A stretch of DNA of 64,000 bases, taken from contig NZ_VWWO01000001.1 of the NCBI RefSeq assembly GCF_011752935.1, positions 3,410,001-3,474,000 on the forward strand, written 5' to 3'. This stretch comes from Chitinophaga sp. Cy-1792. GTDB lineage: Bacteria; Bacteroidota; Bacteroidia; Chitinophagales; Chitinophagaceae. The position numbers and the translations under genes were made by a program. Positions 54,248 through 62,918 of the stretch are shown piece by piece. The notes below the pieces were generated by a model. It saw only the letters and a program-made list of their open reading frames with translations. It was not told where the DNA came from and did no database searches. The stretch's first letter is position 1, and every line of letters begins with the position of its first letter.

Positions 54248-54802
54248 TTACCAGATCTGCTCTCTGGCATGATCTGCTCTCAATAAGCTAAATATATTGG
54301 CATCTACAAAGCTGCCCTTTTCAAAAAATGCATCGCGTATTAATCCTTCCCTGCTGAAACCCAATCGCTCCAGTAACCGCTCACTGGGACTATTCACCGG
54401 GTCCACAAAGGCTTCTATTCTGTTGAGGTCCATATCTGAAAACCCGAATTTTATCAAAGCCGCTACAGCAGTGGTCATAATTCCCTTGCCCCATAATTCC
54501 GGCAACAGATCGTAACCTATTTCAGCCTTGTAATGGATTTTCTTCCAGTTGTGAAACCCGCAGGTGCCTATCAGTTCATCATGCCCGACAACCGTAATGG
54601 CCATCCTGAAACCTTCTTCCTTCTGCTGCTGTTCCTGAAAAAAAGAAATGATCTGGGTAGCTTCACTTATATTGGTAAAGGAACCGATATCCATATACCG
54701 GGTTACCTGATCGTTGGAAAACAACCTGAATAATGCTGCAGTATCTTTCTCTTTAACAGGCCGTAGCAATAGCTCGCCGGCAGGGATCTTGGGTAAGTGC
54801 AT
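54248..54802 (-). CDS. GNAT N-acetyltransferase, RimJ/RimL type
   Basis: 184 aa. Starts LPKIPAGELLLRPVKEKDTAALFRLFSNDQVTRYMD, as in RimJ/RimL-like alanine/serine acetyltransferases. Motif A is EIGYDLLPELWGKGIMTTAVAALIKFGF, then NRIEAFVDPVNSPSERLLERLGFSREGLIRD. The protein could acetylate a ribosomal or other N-terminus, or a small molecule. It heads the three-gene minus-strand operon and is divergent from the response regulator gene across 114 bases. Confidence 0.87.
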   Translation of the reverse strand: MHLPKIPAGELLLRPVKEKDTAALFRLFSNDQVTRYMDIGSFTNISEATQIISFFQEQQQKEEGFRMAITVVGHDELIGTCGFHNWKKIHYKAEIGYDLLPELWGKGIMTTAVAALIKFGFSDMDLNRIEAFVDPVNSPSERLLERLGFSREGLIRDAFFEKGSFVDANIFSLLRADHAREQIW

Positions 54803-54916
54803 GGTATGGTTACCTGTTTTTGGATGACGTGTAAAGCTAAGAAATTTAATTCCGCTTTAATAACCATCTCTGCAACATTACCTAATTTCGTATAACTGTA
54901 GGACAATAAATTTTAT

Positions 54917-55600
54917 ATGAAGATATTGGTAATAGAAGATGAAACTAAAGTCGGCGCCTTCATTAAACGTGGACTGGAAGAACATCAGCACCAGGTAGAC
55001 GTCATCATGGATGGCAACAACGGACAAATGGTTGCCTTGCAGGAAGACTACGACCTGATCATCCTGGACGTCATGCTCCCTGGTATCAATGGTATCAGCA
55101 TCTGCAAAAACCTCCGTGGAGCCGCCGTACAAACCCCCATTTTAATGTTGACCGCCCTCAATGCTACCCACGATATCGTGGATGGACTGAACTCAGGCGC
55201 TGATGATTATCTCGCCAAACCATTCCATTTTTCAGAATTGCTGGCCCGCATCAATGCGCTCAGCAGAAGGAAAAGTCTCTTTAAACCTGAGTCTATGTCG
55301 CTGGAACTGGCCGACCTCAAGCTGGATACCAACACCAAAACAGCCCACAGAGAAGGAAAAGAGATCATCCTGACCGCCAAAGAGTATGCCTTGCTGGAAC
55401 TCTTTCTGAAAAATACCGGAAAAGTACTCTCCCGCGCCCTCATCGCAGAATCAGTATGGGGCCTGGAATTTGATACCGGTACCAATACCATAGACGTTTA
55501 CGTGAACTATCTCCGTAATAAAATTGAGAAAGGATTTACTGGTGATAAACTGATCCATACGGTTGTAGGGATGGGTTATGTGATGAAATTAAAGAGTTAA
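54917..55600 (+). CDS. OmpR/PhoB-type response regulator of the metal-efflux locus
   Basis: 227 aa. The receiver domain (1-115) has IEDE, phospho-acceptor Asp51 in LIILDVMLPG and Lys in LAKPFH. The OmpR/PhoB winged-helix DNA-binding domain (about 125-225) has LTAKEYALLELFLKNTGKVLSRALIAESVWG and NTIDVYVNYLRNKIEK. It resembles CusR/CopR-type regulators. The kinase gene starts one base after the stop. It probably controls the czcCBA-like genes that follow. A TAATTTCG at 54883-54890 is a possible weak -7 element. Confidence 0.92.
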   Translation: MKILVIEDETKVGAFIKRGLEEHQHQVDVIMDGNNGQMVALQEDYDLIILDVMLPGINGISICKNLRGAAVQTPILMLTALNATHDIVDGLNSGADDYLAKPFHFSELLARINALSRRKSLFKPESMSLELADLKLDTNTKTAHREGKEIILTAKEYALLELFLKNTGKVLSRALIAESVWGLEFDTGTNTIDVYVNYLRNKIEKGFTGDKLIHTVVGMGYVMKLKS

Positions 55601-55601
55601 T

Positions 55602-56972
55602 ATGAAGATCCGCCATCGGCTTTCCCTGCAGTTTACCCTGATATCCGGTATCATTTTAACGGTAGTATTTGTGATGATTTACCTGTTGTCTGCCCGCTAT
55701 GTGCGCAACAACTTCTATAAATTATTGCAGGTACGCGCCCTTGTAACGGCCCAGGTTTACCTGGAAAAAGATGAGCTGACCAAAAAGAAATTCTTAGAAA
55801 TTGAGAAGAGTTACCGGCAAAGTATCCCCGACGAAGCCAGTAATATATATGATGAAAACGATAAACCTGTTTTCATCGAAACGGTCAAGTATAATTGGCC
55901 GGTATCCTTACTGAATGCTGTCAGACGCAATGAAATCTATCGCTTCAGCTTCCGCGACAAATACGGCCTGGGTATGTATTACCCCGATAACCAGGGTAAT
56001 TTCGTGGTAATCGTGACGGCCCGGAATGCCCAGGGCGAACAGACCTTGCAGTACCTGCTCTGGAGCCTCGTATGCATGGGCGTACTGGCTTTGCTGGTTA
56101 TCTACCTGATGAGCCAGTGGTACGCCAGCAGGGCATTACAGCCTATACAGCGGATCAACCGCCAGGTGAAGAAAATCAGGGCCAGCAACCTGCACCTCCG
56201 GGTGAAACGCGGCAAAAACAAAGATGAGATCGATGACCTGGCACTCAATTTCAACGAACTGCTGGAACGCATTGAAAGCGCCTTTGAAATGCAACGCTCC
56301 TTTGTTTCCAATGCCAGTCACGAACTCCGTACACCGCTGACCACCATCATCGGGGAAATAGAGGTGACCATGCAAAAAGAGCGCACAGCGGCCGAATACC
56401 AGGAAACACTGGTTACCCTCCTGGACGAATCTGAAAAACTGAAAATTATTACCGACGGCCTCCTGCAGCTGACAAGGGTAGATGCCGTACTCAACCCGGC
56501 ACAGGCGGAAACCATCCGCCTGGATGAACTGCTATGGGAGATGCAGTCTTTCTGGCAACAACAGCAGCCACCACTGGAGTTAAAGGTAAACCTCAAAGGC
56601 CTGCCGGAAGATCCTGCGGCCATGGCTATTCCCGGCAACCGGCAGCTACTGACGCTGGCTATTAATAATATTATCAGGAATGCCTTCAAGTTTTCCCACA
56701 ATGCACCGGTAGACGCACGCCTCCAGGTAACCGATACCAACCTGGTGCTGTCTGTCAGCGATACGGGTATAGGCATCGCCCGGGAAGAAATGGAGAAAAT
56801 CTTCCTGCCATTATACCGGGCCGGTAATGCACTGAGTTTCGGTGGCTATGGTATCGGCCTGGCCATGACCCAGAAGATATTGCAACTACACCAGGCTACC
56901 GTTACCGTCAGCAGCGTAGTAGGGGAAGGAACCACCTTCCATATCTTCTTTACCACTAACCAGAACGGCTAA
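55602..56972 (+). CDS. HAMP sensor histidine kinase (CusS-like)
   Basis: 456 aa. TM1 is at about 11-31, a periplasmic sensor of about 115 residues follows, and TM2 is at about 150-170. A HAMP domain (about 172-224; RALQPIQRINRQVKKIRASNLHLRV) leads to the kinase core. The phospho-acceptor is His240 in SNASHELRTPLTTIIGE. The ATPase boxes are NNIIRNAFKFS, SDTGIGI and GYGIGLAMTQKIL. It is translationally coupled to the response regulator. The short periplasmic domain fits metal-sensing kinases such as CusS, but the metal is not shown. Confidence 0.92.
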   Translation: MKIRHRLSLQFTLISGIILTVVFVMIYLLSARYVRNNFYKLLQVRALVTAQVYLEKDELTKKKFLEIEKSYRQSIPDEASNIYDENDKPVFIETVKYNWPVSLLNAVRRNEIYRFSFRDKYGLGMYYPDNQGNFVVIVTARNAQGEQTLQYLLWSLVCMGVLALLVIYLMSQWYASRALQPIQRINRQVKKIRASNLHLRVKRGKNKDEIDDLALNFNELLERIESAFEMQRSFVSNASHELRTPLTTIIGEIEVTMQKERTAAEYQETLVTLLDESEKLKIITDGLLQLTRVDAVLNPAQAETIRLDELLWEMQSFWQQQQPPLELKVNLKGLPEDPAAMAIPGNRQLLTLAINNIIRNAFKFSHNAPVDARLQVTDTNLVLSVSDTGIGIAREEMEKIFLPLYRAGNALSFGGYGIGLAMTQKILQLHQATVTVSSVVGEGTTFHIFFTTNQNG

Positions 56973-57210
56973 TCTGTTATTAACCCGTTTCTAATCCGGA
57001 AGCACCGAATTAAAGCCGTTCCCATATTATTTTAATGTTACCGGGGAGATGCTCACCGGGTTTGTTAGGAAGTATGAGCTGCTATTGTAGTCTGGAAGCC
57101 TTACTGGTACTGCATTTATGTTTTTGTATACCTGTTGTTGGAGTATACAAAGATGTATATTTCATTGTTCACCGTTTATGAATTCTAATTTTGTTTTAAC
57201 TTCATTCTAA

Positions 57211-57240
57211 CTTGTAGCTAATAGCCTGTCGCCATCTTTG
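57211..57240 (+). promoter_or_regulatory. Possible promoter of the metal-efflux operon
   Basis: CTTG at 57211-57214 and CATCTTTG at 57233-57240 (one mismatch to TAnnTTTG) are 18 bases apart. Transcription would start near 57247, 13 bases before the TolC-like ATG. The 287-base gap between the kinase and this gene suggests that the pump genes have their own, regulator-controlled promoter. Confidence 0.4.
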
Positions 57241-57259
57241 TTGTTGTAAATAAAGATCC

Positions 57260-58540
57260 ATGACGAATAGACTAGCTTTACATGCTTTCCTAATGTTGCT
57301 AGGCGTCTTTTGCTGTAGCAGAATAAAGGCCCAGACAGCAGACACGCTCCGGCTTTCCCTATCTGATGCAGAAAAGATGCTGCTTCAGAAAAATATCCCT
57401 CTCCTGGCCCAACGCTATAATATCGACTCTGCCAAAGCAGGGGTGATCACGGCAAGGCTATACGACAATCCACAGGTTACCTTTGAAAATGTACTGTACA
57501 GCCATACTGAACAAAAATGGTTTGATTTCGGCTATGAAGGAGAAAACACCCTACAGGTAACACAGCTTTTTAAACTGGCCGGACAAAGAAACAAGGCAGT
57601 GAAGCTGGCGCAAAGCGGTGTAAAAATGAGCGAATACCAGTTTTTTGACCTGCTCCGTACACTGCGGTTCAGTCTCTGTGACAACTTCTACGACTTGTAT
57701 TATAAACAAAAGTCGCTGGCTACCTACGGCAGCCAGATTTCCTTTTTACAGCAGGTAGTAAAAGTATTCGAAGCGCAAAAAGCCATGGGCAATATTGCGC
57801 CTAAGGAAATCATCCGCCTCAAGTCATTATTATATGACCTGCAACATGATGAGCTGCAATTAAGGCAGGATGTACAGCAAACCCAGTCCGACCTCGCCCT
57901 GCTTATTCGTATTCCGGCTACCGCTGTTATCATTCCTGAACTGCCTGCTACCGACCATCTGCCGGCAGCATCCGGCTTCAGCTACGGCGCACTGCTGGAT
58001 ACCGCCATGCATAACAGGTACGATCTCAAAATCGCCCAGGAAAATGTCAACTATAATAACCTGAACCTGCGCTTACAGAAATCTATGGCAGTGCCAGACA
58101 TGCAACTGGGCTTTTCCTATGATAAGCAAGGCAACTTCGAAAGAAACTACAATGGGCTGAACATCAGCATGCCGCTGCCTTTCTTCAATCGTAACCAGGG
58201 AAATATCAAAGTGGCCAAAGCGACCCTCGAAAGCAGCAAACTGCAACTCGACGGACAGCAGGACCAGCTGGAACATGAAGTCATGAACAGCATGAAAGAA
58301 GCACTGGCAACAGAAAAGCTGCTGCAGGAATTTGATCCTGGCTTCGAAAACGACTATACAGCCATGATGGCGGAGATAGAGAAGAACTACAAACTACATA
58401 ACATCGGTTTGCTGGAGTTTATAGATCTCTATGATGCATATCGTAATAACGTCCTGAAAATGAATGAGCTGAAGTACGACCGGCTCAGTGCCCTCGAAAA
58501 GCTCAATTTCACCACCGGTTCGCTCATTTTCCATCCTTAA
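57260..58540 (+). CDS. TolC-family outer-membrane efflux protein (CzcC/CusC-like)
   Basis: 426 aa, the outer-membrane channel of the tripartite pump. A signal peptide is followed by two outer-membrane-efflux repeats rich in long coiled helices. Segments: LSLSDAEKMLLQKNIPLLAQRYNIDSAKAGVITARLYDNPQVTFENVLY (first repeat) and HNRYDLKIAQENVNYNNLNLRLQKSMAVPDMQLGFSYDKQGN (second). The NPQ...N pattern is typical for metal-pump channels. The adaptor gene follows after 15 bases. The length is usual for CzcC-type proteins. Confidence 0.9.
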   Translation: MTNRLALHAFLMLLGVFCCSRIKAQTADTLRLSLSDAEKMLLQKNIPLLAQRYNIDSAKAGVITARLYDNPQVTFENVLYSHTEQKWFDFGYEGENTLQVTQLFKLAGQRNKAVKLAQSGVKMSEYQFFDLLRTLRFSLCDNFYDLYYKQKSLATYGSQISFLQQVVKVFEAQKAMGNIAPKEIIRLKSLLYDLQHDELQLRQDVQQTQSDLALLIRIPATAVIIPELPATDHLPAASGFSYGALLDTAMHNRYDLKIAQENVNYNNLNLRLQKSMAVPDMQLGFSYDKQGNFERNYNGLNISMPLPFFNRNQGNIKVAKATLESSKLQLDGQQDQLEHEVMNSMKEALATEKLLQEFDPGFENDYTAMMAEIEKNYKLHNIGLLEFIDLYDAYRNNVLKMNELKYDRLSALEKLNFTTGSLIFHP

Positions 58541-58555
58541 ACTTCCCAACAGACC

Positions 58556-59665
58556 ATGCAATATTCTTTTAAAAACTTTTTACCTGCAACTGTTTCTATT
58601 ATAGCTATTTCTGGTTTTTTAAGCAGCTGCGGAAGCAAGCCTGCACCGGAACAGCAGCCTGTCTGGGCGCTAAACGATTCCATGATCCACACCCTGGTAA
58701 TCGATACGGCCGCCACAGAATCGGTGGAAAATCAAATCTCACTGACTGGGAAGATCAGTGCCAACGAAGATAAGATGGCACGGATCTTCCCCATGGTGAG
58801 CGGTATCGTGAAAGATGTACGTGTACAGGCGGGCGACTATGTAAAAGCCGGTCAGACGCTGGCCATCATCAAGAGCCCTGAAATGGCAGGTTTCACCGCC
58901 GATCAGACCATCAGCCAGAGCGATATGCAAACGGCTAAACGCAATATGGACGTAGCAGAGTCCTTCTATAAAAGCGGCCTGAACTCCCAGAAAGAATACG
59001 AAGAAGCAAAAAGCGAATATAACAAGGCAGTAGCTTCCTATAATAAATCCAAAGCCATCGCAGATATCAACGGCGGCGCCCATCAGAGCAGCTATGCCGT
59101 GAAAGCACCGGTGCCAGGCTTTATTATCAGCAAGAAAGGAGCAGAAAACATGCAGTGGCGCCAGGATAACAACGATCCTATCTTCGTAGTGGCCGACCTC
59201 AACGATGTATGGGCCATGATCAACGTATTCGAATCCGATATCGCCAGTATTCATGTGGGTGATAAGGTGGAGATGACCACCCTCTCTTATCCCGACAAAG
59301 TTTTTACAGGAAAAATCGATAAGATCTACAATGTACTCGATCCAGATAATAAGGTAATGAAAGCAAGGGTAGTCATCAACAACCCTGGCTATATCCTCAA
59401 ACCGGAGATGTTTGTCAGAATTAAAGCCCAGCGCCATTCCGACACCAACCTGGTCAGCATTCCTTCCCGCGGGATCATTTTTGATAAAGACAAATATTTT
59501 GTGCTGGTATTGACCGACAAAAAACCTGGTGTAGCCATCAGGGAAGTAAAGGTAAGCCGTACCGTTGAAGGCAGGGCCTTCATTGCTTCCGGGCTGAATC
59601 CTGGCGATAAGGTGATTGCCTCCCGCCAGGTATTCATCTATGAAACACTGCAGGACCAGCAGTAA
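58556..59665 (+). CDS. RND efflux periplasmic adaptor (CzcB/CusB-like) lipoprotein
   Basis: 369 aa, membrane-fusion protein linking the inner-membrane pump to the outer-membrane channel. A lipoprotein signal ends at Cys25 (FLSSCGSK). The biotinyl-lipoyl hairpin is split as GIVKDVRVQAGDYVKAGQTLAIIKSPEMAG and YAVKAPVPGFIISKKGAEN. Between them is a coiled hairpin (QTAKRNMDVAESFYKSGLNSQKEYEEAKSEYNKAVAS). A beta-barrel domain with DLNDVWAMINVFESDIASIHVGDKVEMTTLSYPDKVFTGKI follows. It is too short for extra CusB-type metal-binding Met motifs, and none are seen. Confidence 0.92.
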   Translation: MQYSFKNFLPATVSIIAISGFLSSCGSKPAPEQQPVWALNDSMIHTLVIDTAATESVENQISLTGKISANEDKMARIFPMVSGIVKDVRVQAGDYVKAGQTLAIIKSPEMAGFTADQTISQSDMQTAKRNMDVAESFYKSGLNSQKEYEEAKSEYNKAVASYNKSKAIADINGGAHQSSYAVKAPVPGFIISKKGAENMQWRQDNNDPIFVVADLNDVWAMINVFESDIASIHVGDKVEMTTLSYPDKVFTGKIDKIYNVLDPDNKVMKARVVINNPGYILKPEMFVRIKAQRHSDTNLVSIPSRGIIFDKDKYFVLVLTDKKPGVAIREVKVSRTVEGRAFIASGLNPGDKVIASRQVFIYETLQDQQ

Positions 59666-59692
59666 TATGTCAACCGCTCAAAAAAATTGTAC

Positions 59693-62600
59693 ATGAATAA
59701 GTTTCTGAAGAAAGTACTCGCTTTCTCTCTTGTCAATAAATACTTTATATTCTTTGCGGCGGGCGTCATGGCCATCGCAGGATACCTCAGCTTTCAGAAG
59801 ATAGGAGTAGATGCATTCCCGGATGTTACCAATACCTCGGTAACCATCATTACCCAATGGCAGGGGCGTAGCGCGGAAGAAGTAGAGAAATTCGTTACCC
59901 GGCCTATCGAAATTGCCATGAACCGCGCACAGAAAAAGACGCATATCCGCTCTTCTTCTCTGTTCGGGCTCTCTGTTGTAAAAATTATCTTTGATGATGA
60001 TGTAGACGATACTTTCGCCCGTCAGCAGATCAATAACAACATCACTTCCGCTAACCTGCCCGAAGGTGCCGATCCTGAAATCGAGCCGCCATACGGGCCT
60101 ACAGGGGAGATCTTCCGTTATACGCTGGAAAGCAGCAAACGGCCTGTCTCTGAACTGAAAACCCTGCAGGACTGGACCGTAGAACGTAATCTCCTCTCTG
60201 TTTCCGGCGTGGCAGATATCGTTAGCTTCGGTGGTGAAGTGAAAATTTACCAGGTAACTATCAATCCTGATAAAGCCGTGCAGTATGATATTACCGCACA
60301 GGAAATGTTTGCCGCATTACAGAAAAGTAATATCAACGTAGGTGGCGATGTGATCGTGAAAAATGCACAGGCATATGTGGTGCGTGGTATCGGTATTCTC
60401 AATAATGAAGATGAAATCAGGAATATAATCGTCGACCATATCAATGGAACTCCCATTCTGGTAAAGGATGTGGCAGATGTAAGCATCGCTGCGCTGCCAC
60501 GTCTGGGCCAGGTAGGCCGCGACAGGGATCATGATGTGGTAGAAGGCATTGTGGTAATGCGTAAGGGAGAAAATCCTGCCAACGTTATCAAAGAGCTGAA
60601 AGTAAAGATCGATGAACTGAATACCAAGATCCTGCCGGAAGATGTAAAAATCAAAACCTTCTATAACAGGGAAGATTTGATCGAATTCTCCACCCATACG
60701 GTGTTACACAACATGTTGGAGGGCATCATCTTCGTAACGGTGATTGTATTTCTGTTCATGGCTGACTGGCGTACGACGGTAATCGTATCTGTGGTGATTC
60801 CGCTGGCATTGCTGTTTGCGTTTATCTGTCTGCGTATGAAAGGCATGAGCGCCAACTTACTCTCGATGGGGGCGATAGACTTTGGTATTATCATTGACGG
60901 CGCCGTGGTGATGATGGAAGGTATATTTGTTATGCTCGACCACAGGGCCCATAAGGTAGGCATGGAACGGTTCAATAAACTCAGTAAAATGGGTATGATC
61001 CGTAAGGCTTGTATGGAAAACGGTAAAGGTATCCTGTTTGCAAAACTGATCATCATTACCGGTTTGCTCCCGATCTTCACTTTTGAGAAAGTAGAAGGTA
61101 AGATGTTCTCTCCGCTGGCATGGACCTTAGGCTTTGCCCTCTTAGGTGCGCTGATACTCACGTTCACGCTGGTGCCTGCACTGGCAAGTGTGCTGCTGCG
61201 TAAAAACGTAAAAGAGAAAAATAATTTCTTCCTGTCGTTTGTACACCGTAATACCATTGGCTTATTCAATACCTTCTTCAAACGCAGACACGTGGTATTT
61301 CCGGCTGCATTGGTGATATTGATATCCGGGCTCTATTGTTTCCGTTTCCTGGGAACAGAGTTCCTGCCGCAGCTCAATGAAGGCGCCATTTATATCCGCG
61401 CTACCGGTCCGCTCAGTACTTCGCTGGATGAATCTGTGAAACTGGCCAATGAAATGCGCCGTAAAATCCTGCAGTTCCCTGAAGTAAAACAGGTGATGTC
61501 GCAAACCGGCCGTCCGAATGATGGTACCGATGCTACCGGCTTCTATAATATAGAATTCCACGTAGACATCTACCCGCAGAAAGAGTGGGCCAGCCATCTC
61601 AGCAAGGAACAGCTCATCGAGAAGATGCAGCAGCGGTTGGGCATCTTCCCGGGTATCACGCTCAACTTCTCCCAGCCGATCATGGATAACGTGGAAGAAG
61701 CGGTGTCCGGTGTAAAAGGCTCGCTGGTAGTGAAGTTGTTTGGAGATGATTTTAAAATAGTAGAAGATAAAGAAGAACAGATTGAAAGAATCCTCAAAAC
61801 GGTACATGGTATTGAAGATCTGGGTATCCTCCGGAACCTTGGTCAGCCGGAGCTGAGAATTAATCTGAACCAGCAGAAGATGGCCCTGTATGGTGTTACC
61901 ACAGAAGATGCCAACTCGGTTATTGAAATGGCTATTGGTGGTAAAGCCGCTACCCGCATCTACGAAGGGGAAAAATATTTCGATCTGCGTATCCGTTATC
62001 CGGAAAGCTTCCGTGAAGATGAAACCGCAATCGGTAACCTCACCGTACCTACGCTGCGCGGTAATAAAATACCACTGAAAGAAATTGCCGACATCCAGCA
62101 TATTGTAGGACCAAGCATGATTTACAGGGATAAGCATATGCGTTATGGCGCCATCAAGTTCTCTGTGCGTGACAGGGACCTTGGAAGTACCATCGCAGAA
62201 GCACAGCAGAAAGTAGCTGCGCAGATCTCGCTGCCTAAAGGCTATACGCTGGAATGGGCGGGCGACTTCGAAAACCAGGAACGTGCTACCAAACGGTTAA
62301 GCCAGGTGGTGCCTATCAGCTTATTGCTGATCTTCCTGATCCTGTTCATACTTTTCGGAAAGGTAAAAGACTCGCTGCTGGTATTGGGGAACGTACCATT
62401 CGCGATCATCGGTGGTATCTTCTCGCTGTGGATGACAGGTACCAACTTCAGTATCTCCGCAGGTATCGGCTTCATTGCCTTATTTGGTATATGTGTGCAG
62501 AACGGGGTGATATTGCTGTCTAAATTCAAGACCAATATCCGGACTTTATCCGACCCTACAGATCAGGGCCTGGCACTGGCGATACATGAAGGGGTGGAAG

Positions 62601-62809
62601 CCCGTATCCGTCCGGTGGTCATGACAGCCATGATGGCGGCAATTGGCTTGCTGCCGGCAGCTACCAGCATGGGAATAGGAAGTGAAACCGCGAGGCCGCT
62701 GGCCCGCGTGGTAATCGGTGGTCTGATCACAGATACCTTCTTCAACCTGTTCATCTTCCCGATCATTTTCTATTGGTCATATAGAAGAATGGTTACAAAG
62801 AAAGCATAA
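59693..62809 (+). CDS. Heavy-metal RND efflux pump (CzcA/CusA family)
   Basis: 1038-aa inner-membrane proton-driven pump. Twelve helices and two large periplasmic loops are visible. The HME-RND signature in TM4 is DFGIIIDGAVVMMEG: Asp396, Asp402 and Glu409 have the spacing of the divalent-cation pumps (CzcA/CnrA/NccA), whereas Cu/Ag pumps (CusA) usually lack the DFG/DG form. That suggests Co/Zn/Cd/Ni export, with Gly410 replacing the common Asn after Glu409. Other motifs: VDAFPDVTNTSVTIITQWQGRSAEEVEKFVTRPIE near the N-terminus and GIGFIALFGICVQNGVILLSKF. The ATG at 59693 was chosen over a TTG two codons earlier. Confidence 0.93.
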   Translation: MNKFLKKVLAFSLVNKYFIFFAAGVMAIAGYLSFQKIGVDAFPDVTNTSVTIITQWQGRSAEEVEKFVTRPIEIAMNRAQKKTHIRSSSLFGLSVVKIIFDDDVDDTFARQQINNNITSANLPEGADPEIEPPYGPTGEIFRYTLESSKRPVSELKTLQDWTVERNLLSVSGVADIVSFGGEVKIYQVTINPDKAVQYDITAQEMFAALQKSNINVGGDVIVKNAQAYVVRGIGILNNEDEIRNIIVDHINGTPILVKDVADVSIAALPRLGQVGRDRDHDVVEGIVVMRKGENPANVIKELKVKIDELNTKILPEDVKIKTFYNREDLIEFSTHTVLHNMLEGIIFVTVIVFLFMADWRTTVIVSVVIPLALLFAFICLRMKGMSANLLSMGAIDFGIIIDGAVVMMEGIFVMLDHRAHKVGMERFNKLSKMGMIRKACMENGKGILFAKLIIITGLLPIFTFEKVEGKMFSPLAWTLGFALLGALILTFTLVPALASVLLRKNVKEKNNFFLSFVHRNTIGLFNTFFKRRHVVFPAALVILISGLYCFRFLGTEFLPQLNEGAIYIRATGPLSTSLDESVKLANEMRRKILQFPEVKQVMSQTGRPNDGTDATGFYNIEFHVDIYPQKEWASHLSKEQLIEKMQQRLGIFPGITLNFSQPIMDNVEEAVSGVKGSLVVKLFGDDFKIVEDKEEQIERILKTVHGIEDLGILRNLGQPELRINLNQQKMALYGVTTEDANSVIEMAIGGKAATRIYEGEKYFDLRIRYPESFREDETAIGNLTVPTLRGNKIPLKEIADIQHIVGPSMIYRDKHMRYGAIKFSVRDRDLGSTIAEAQQKVAAQISLPKGYTLEWAGDFENQERATKRLSQVVPISLLLIFLILFILFGKVKDSLLVLGNVPFAIIGGIFSLWMTGTNFSISAGIGFIALFGICVQNGVILLSKFKTNIRTLSDPTDQGLALAIHEGVEARIRPVVMTAMMAAIGLLPAATSMGIGSETARPLARVVIGGLITDTFFNLFIFPIIFYWSYRRMVTKKA

Positions 62810-62828
62810 TTGTTAGTGTTAAATAGAT

Positions 62829-62885
62829 AGAAGGGGTTGCCTGGTAAAACCAGACAGCCCCTTCTCCTTTTAAGAGAAGGGGCTG
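62829..62885. terminator. Overlapping alternative hairpins between convergent genes
   Basis: Hairpin A: AGAAGGGG... at 62829-62844 pairs with the complement at 62850-62865 (a 16-bp stem with two G-U pairs and one mismatch). Hairpin B: CAGCCCCTTCTC (62855-62866) pairs exactly with GAGAAGGGGCTG (62874-62885), followed by a T-rich stretch. The shared middle strand allows only one at a time. They probably end both the pump operon and the convergent AI-2E gene. Confidence 0.8.
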
Positions 62886-62918
62886 TTGTCTTATTTGTAT
62901 CTACCTGAAAAAATAAAA

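Noticed and set aside
61262..62137. Minus-strand open frame of 291 codons opposite the metal pump gene
   Set aside because: Shadow frame of the RND pump; the plus-strand protein has all family motifs.
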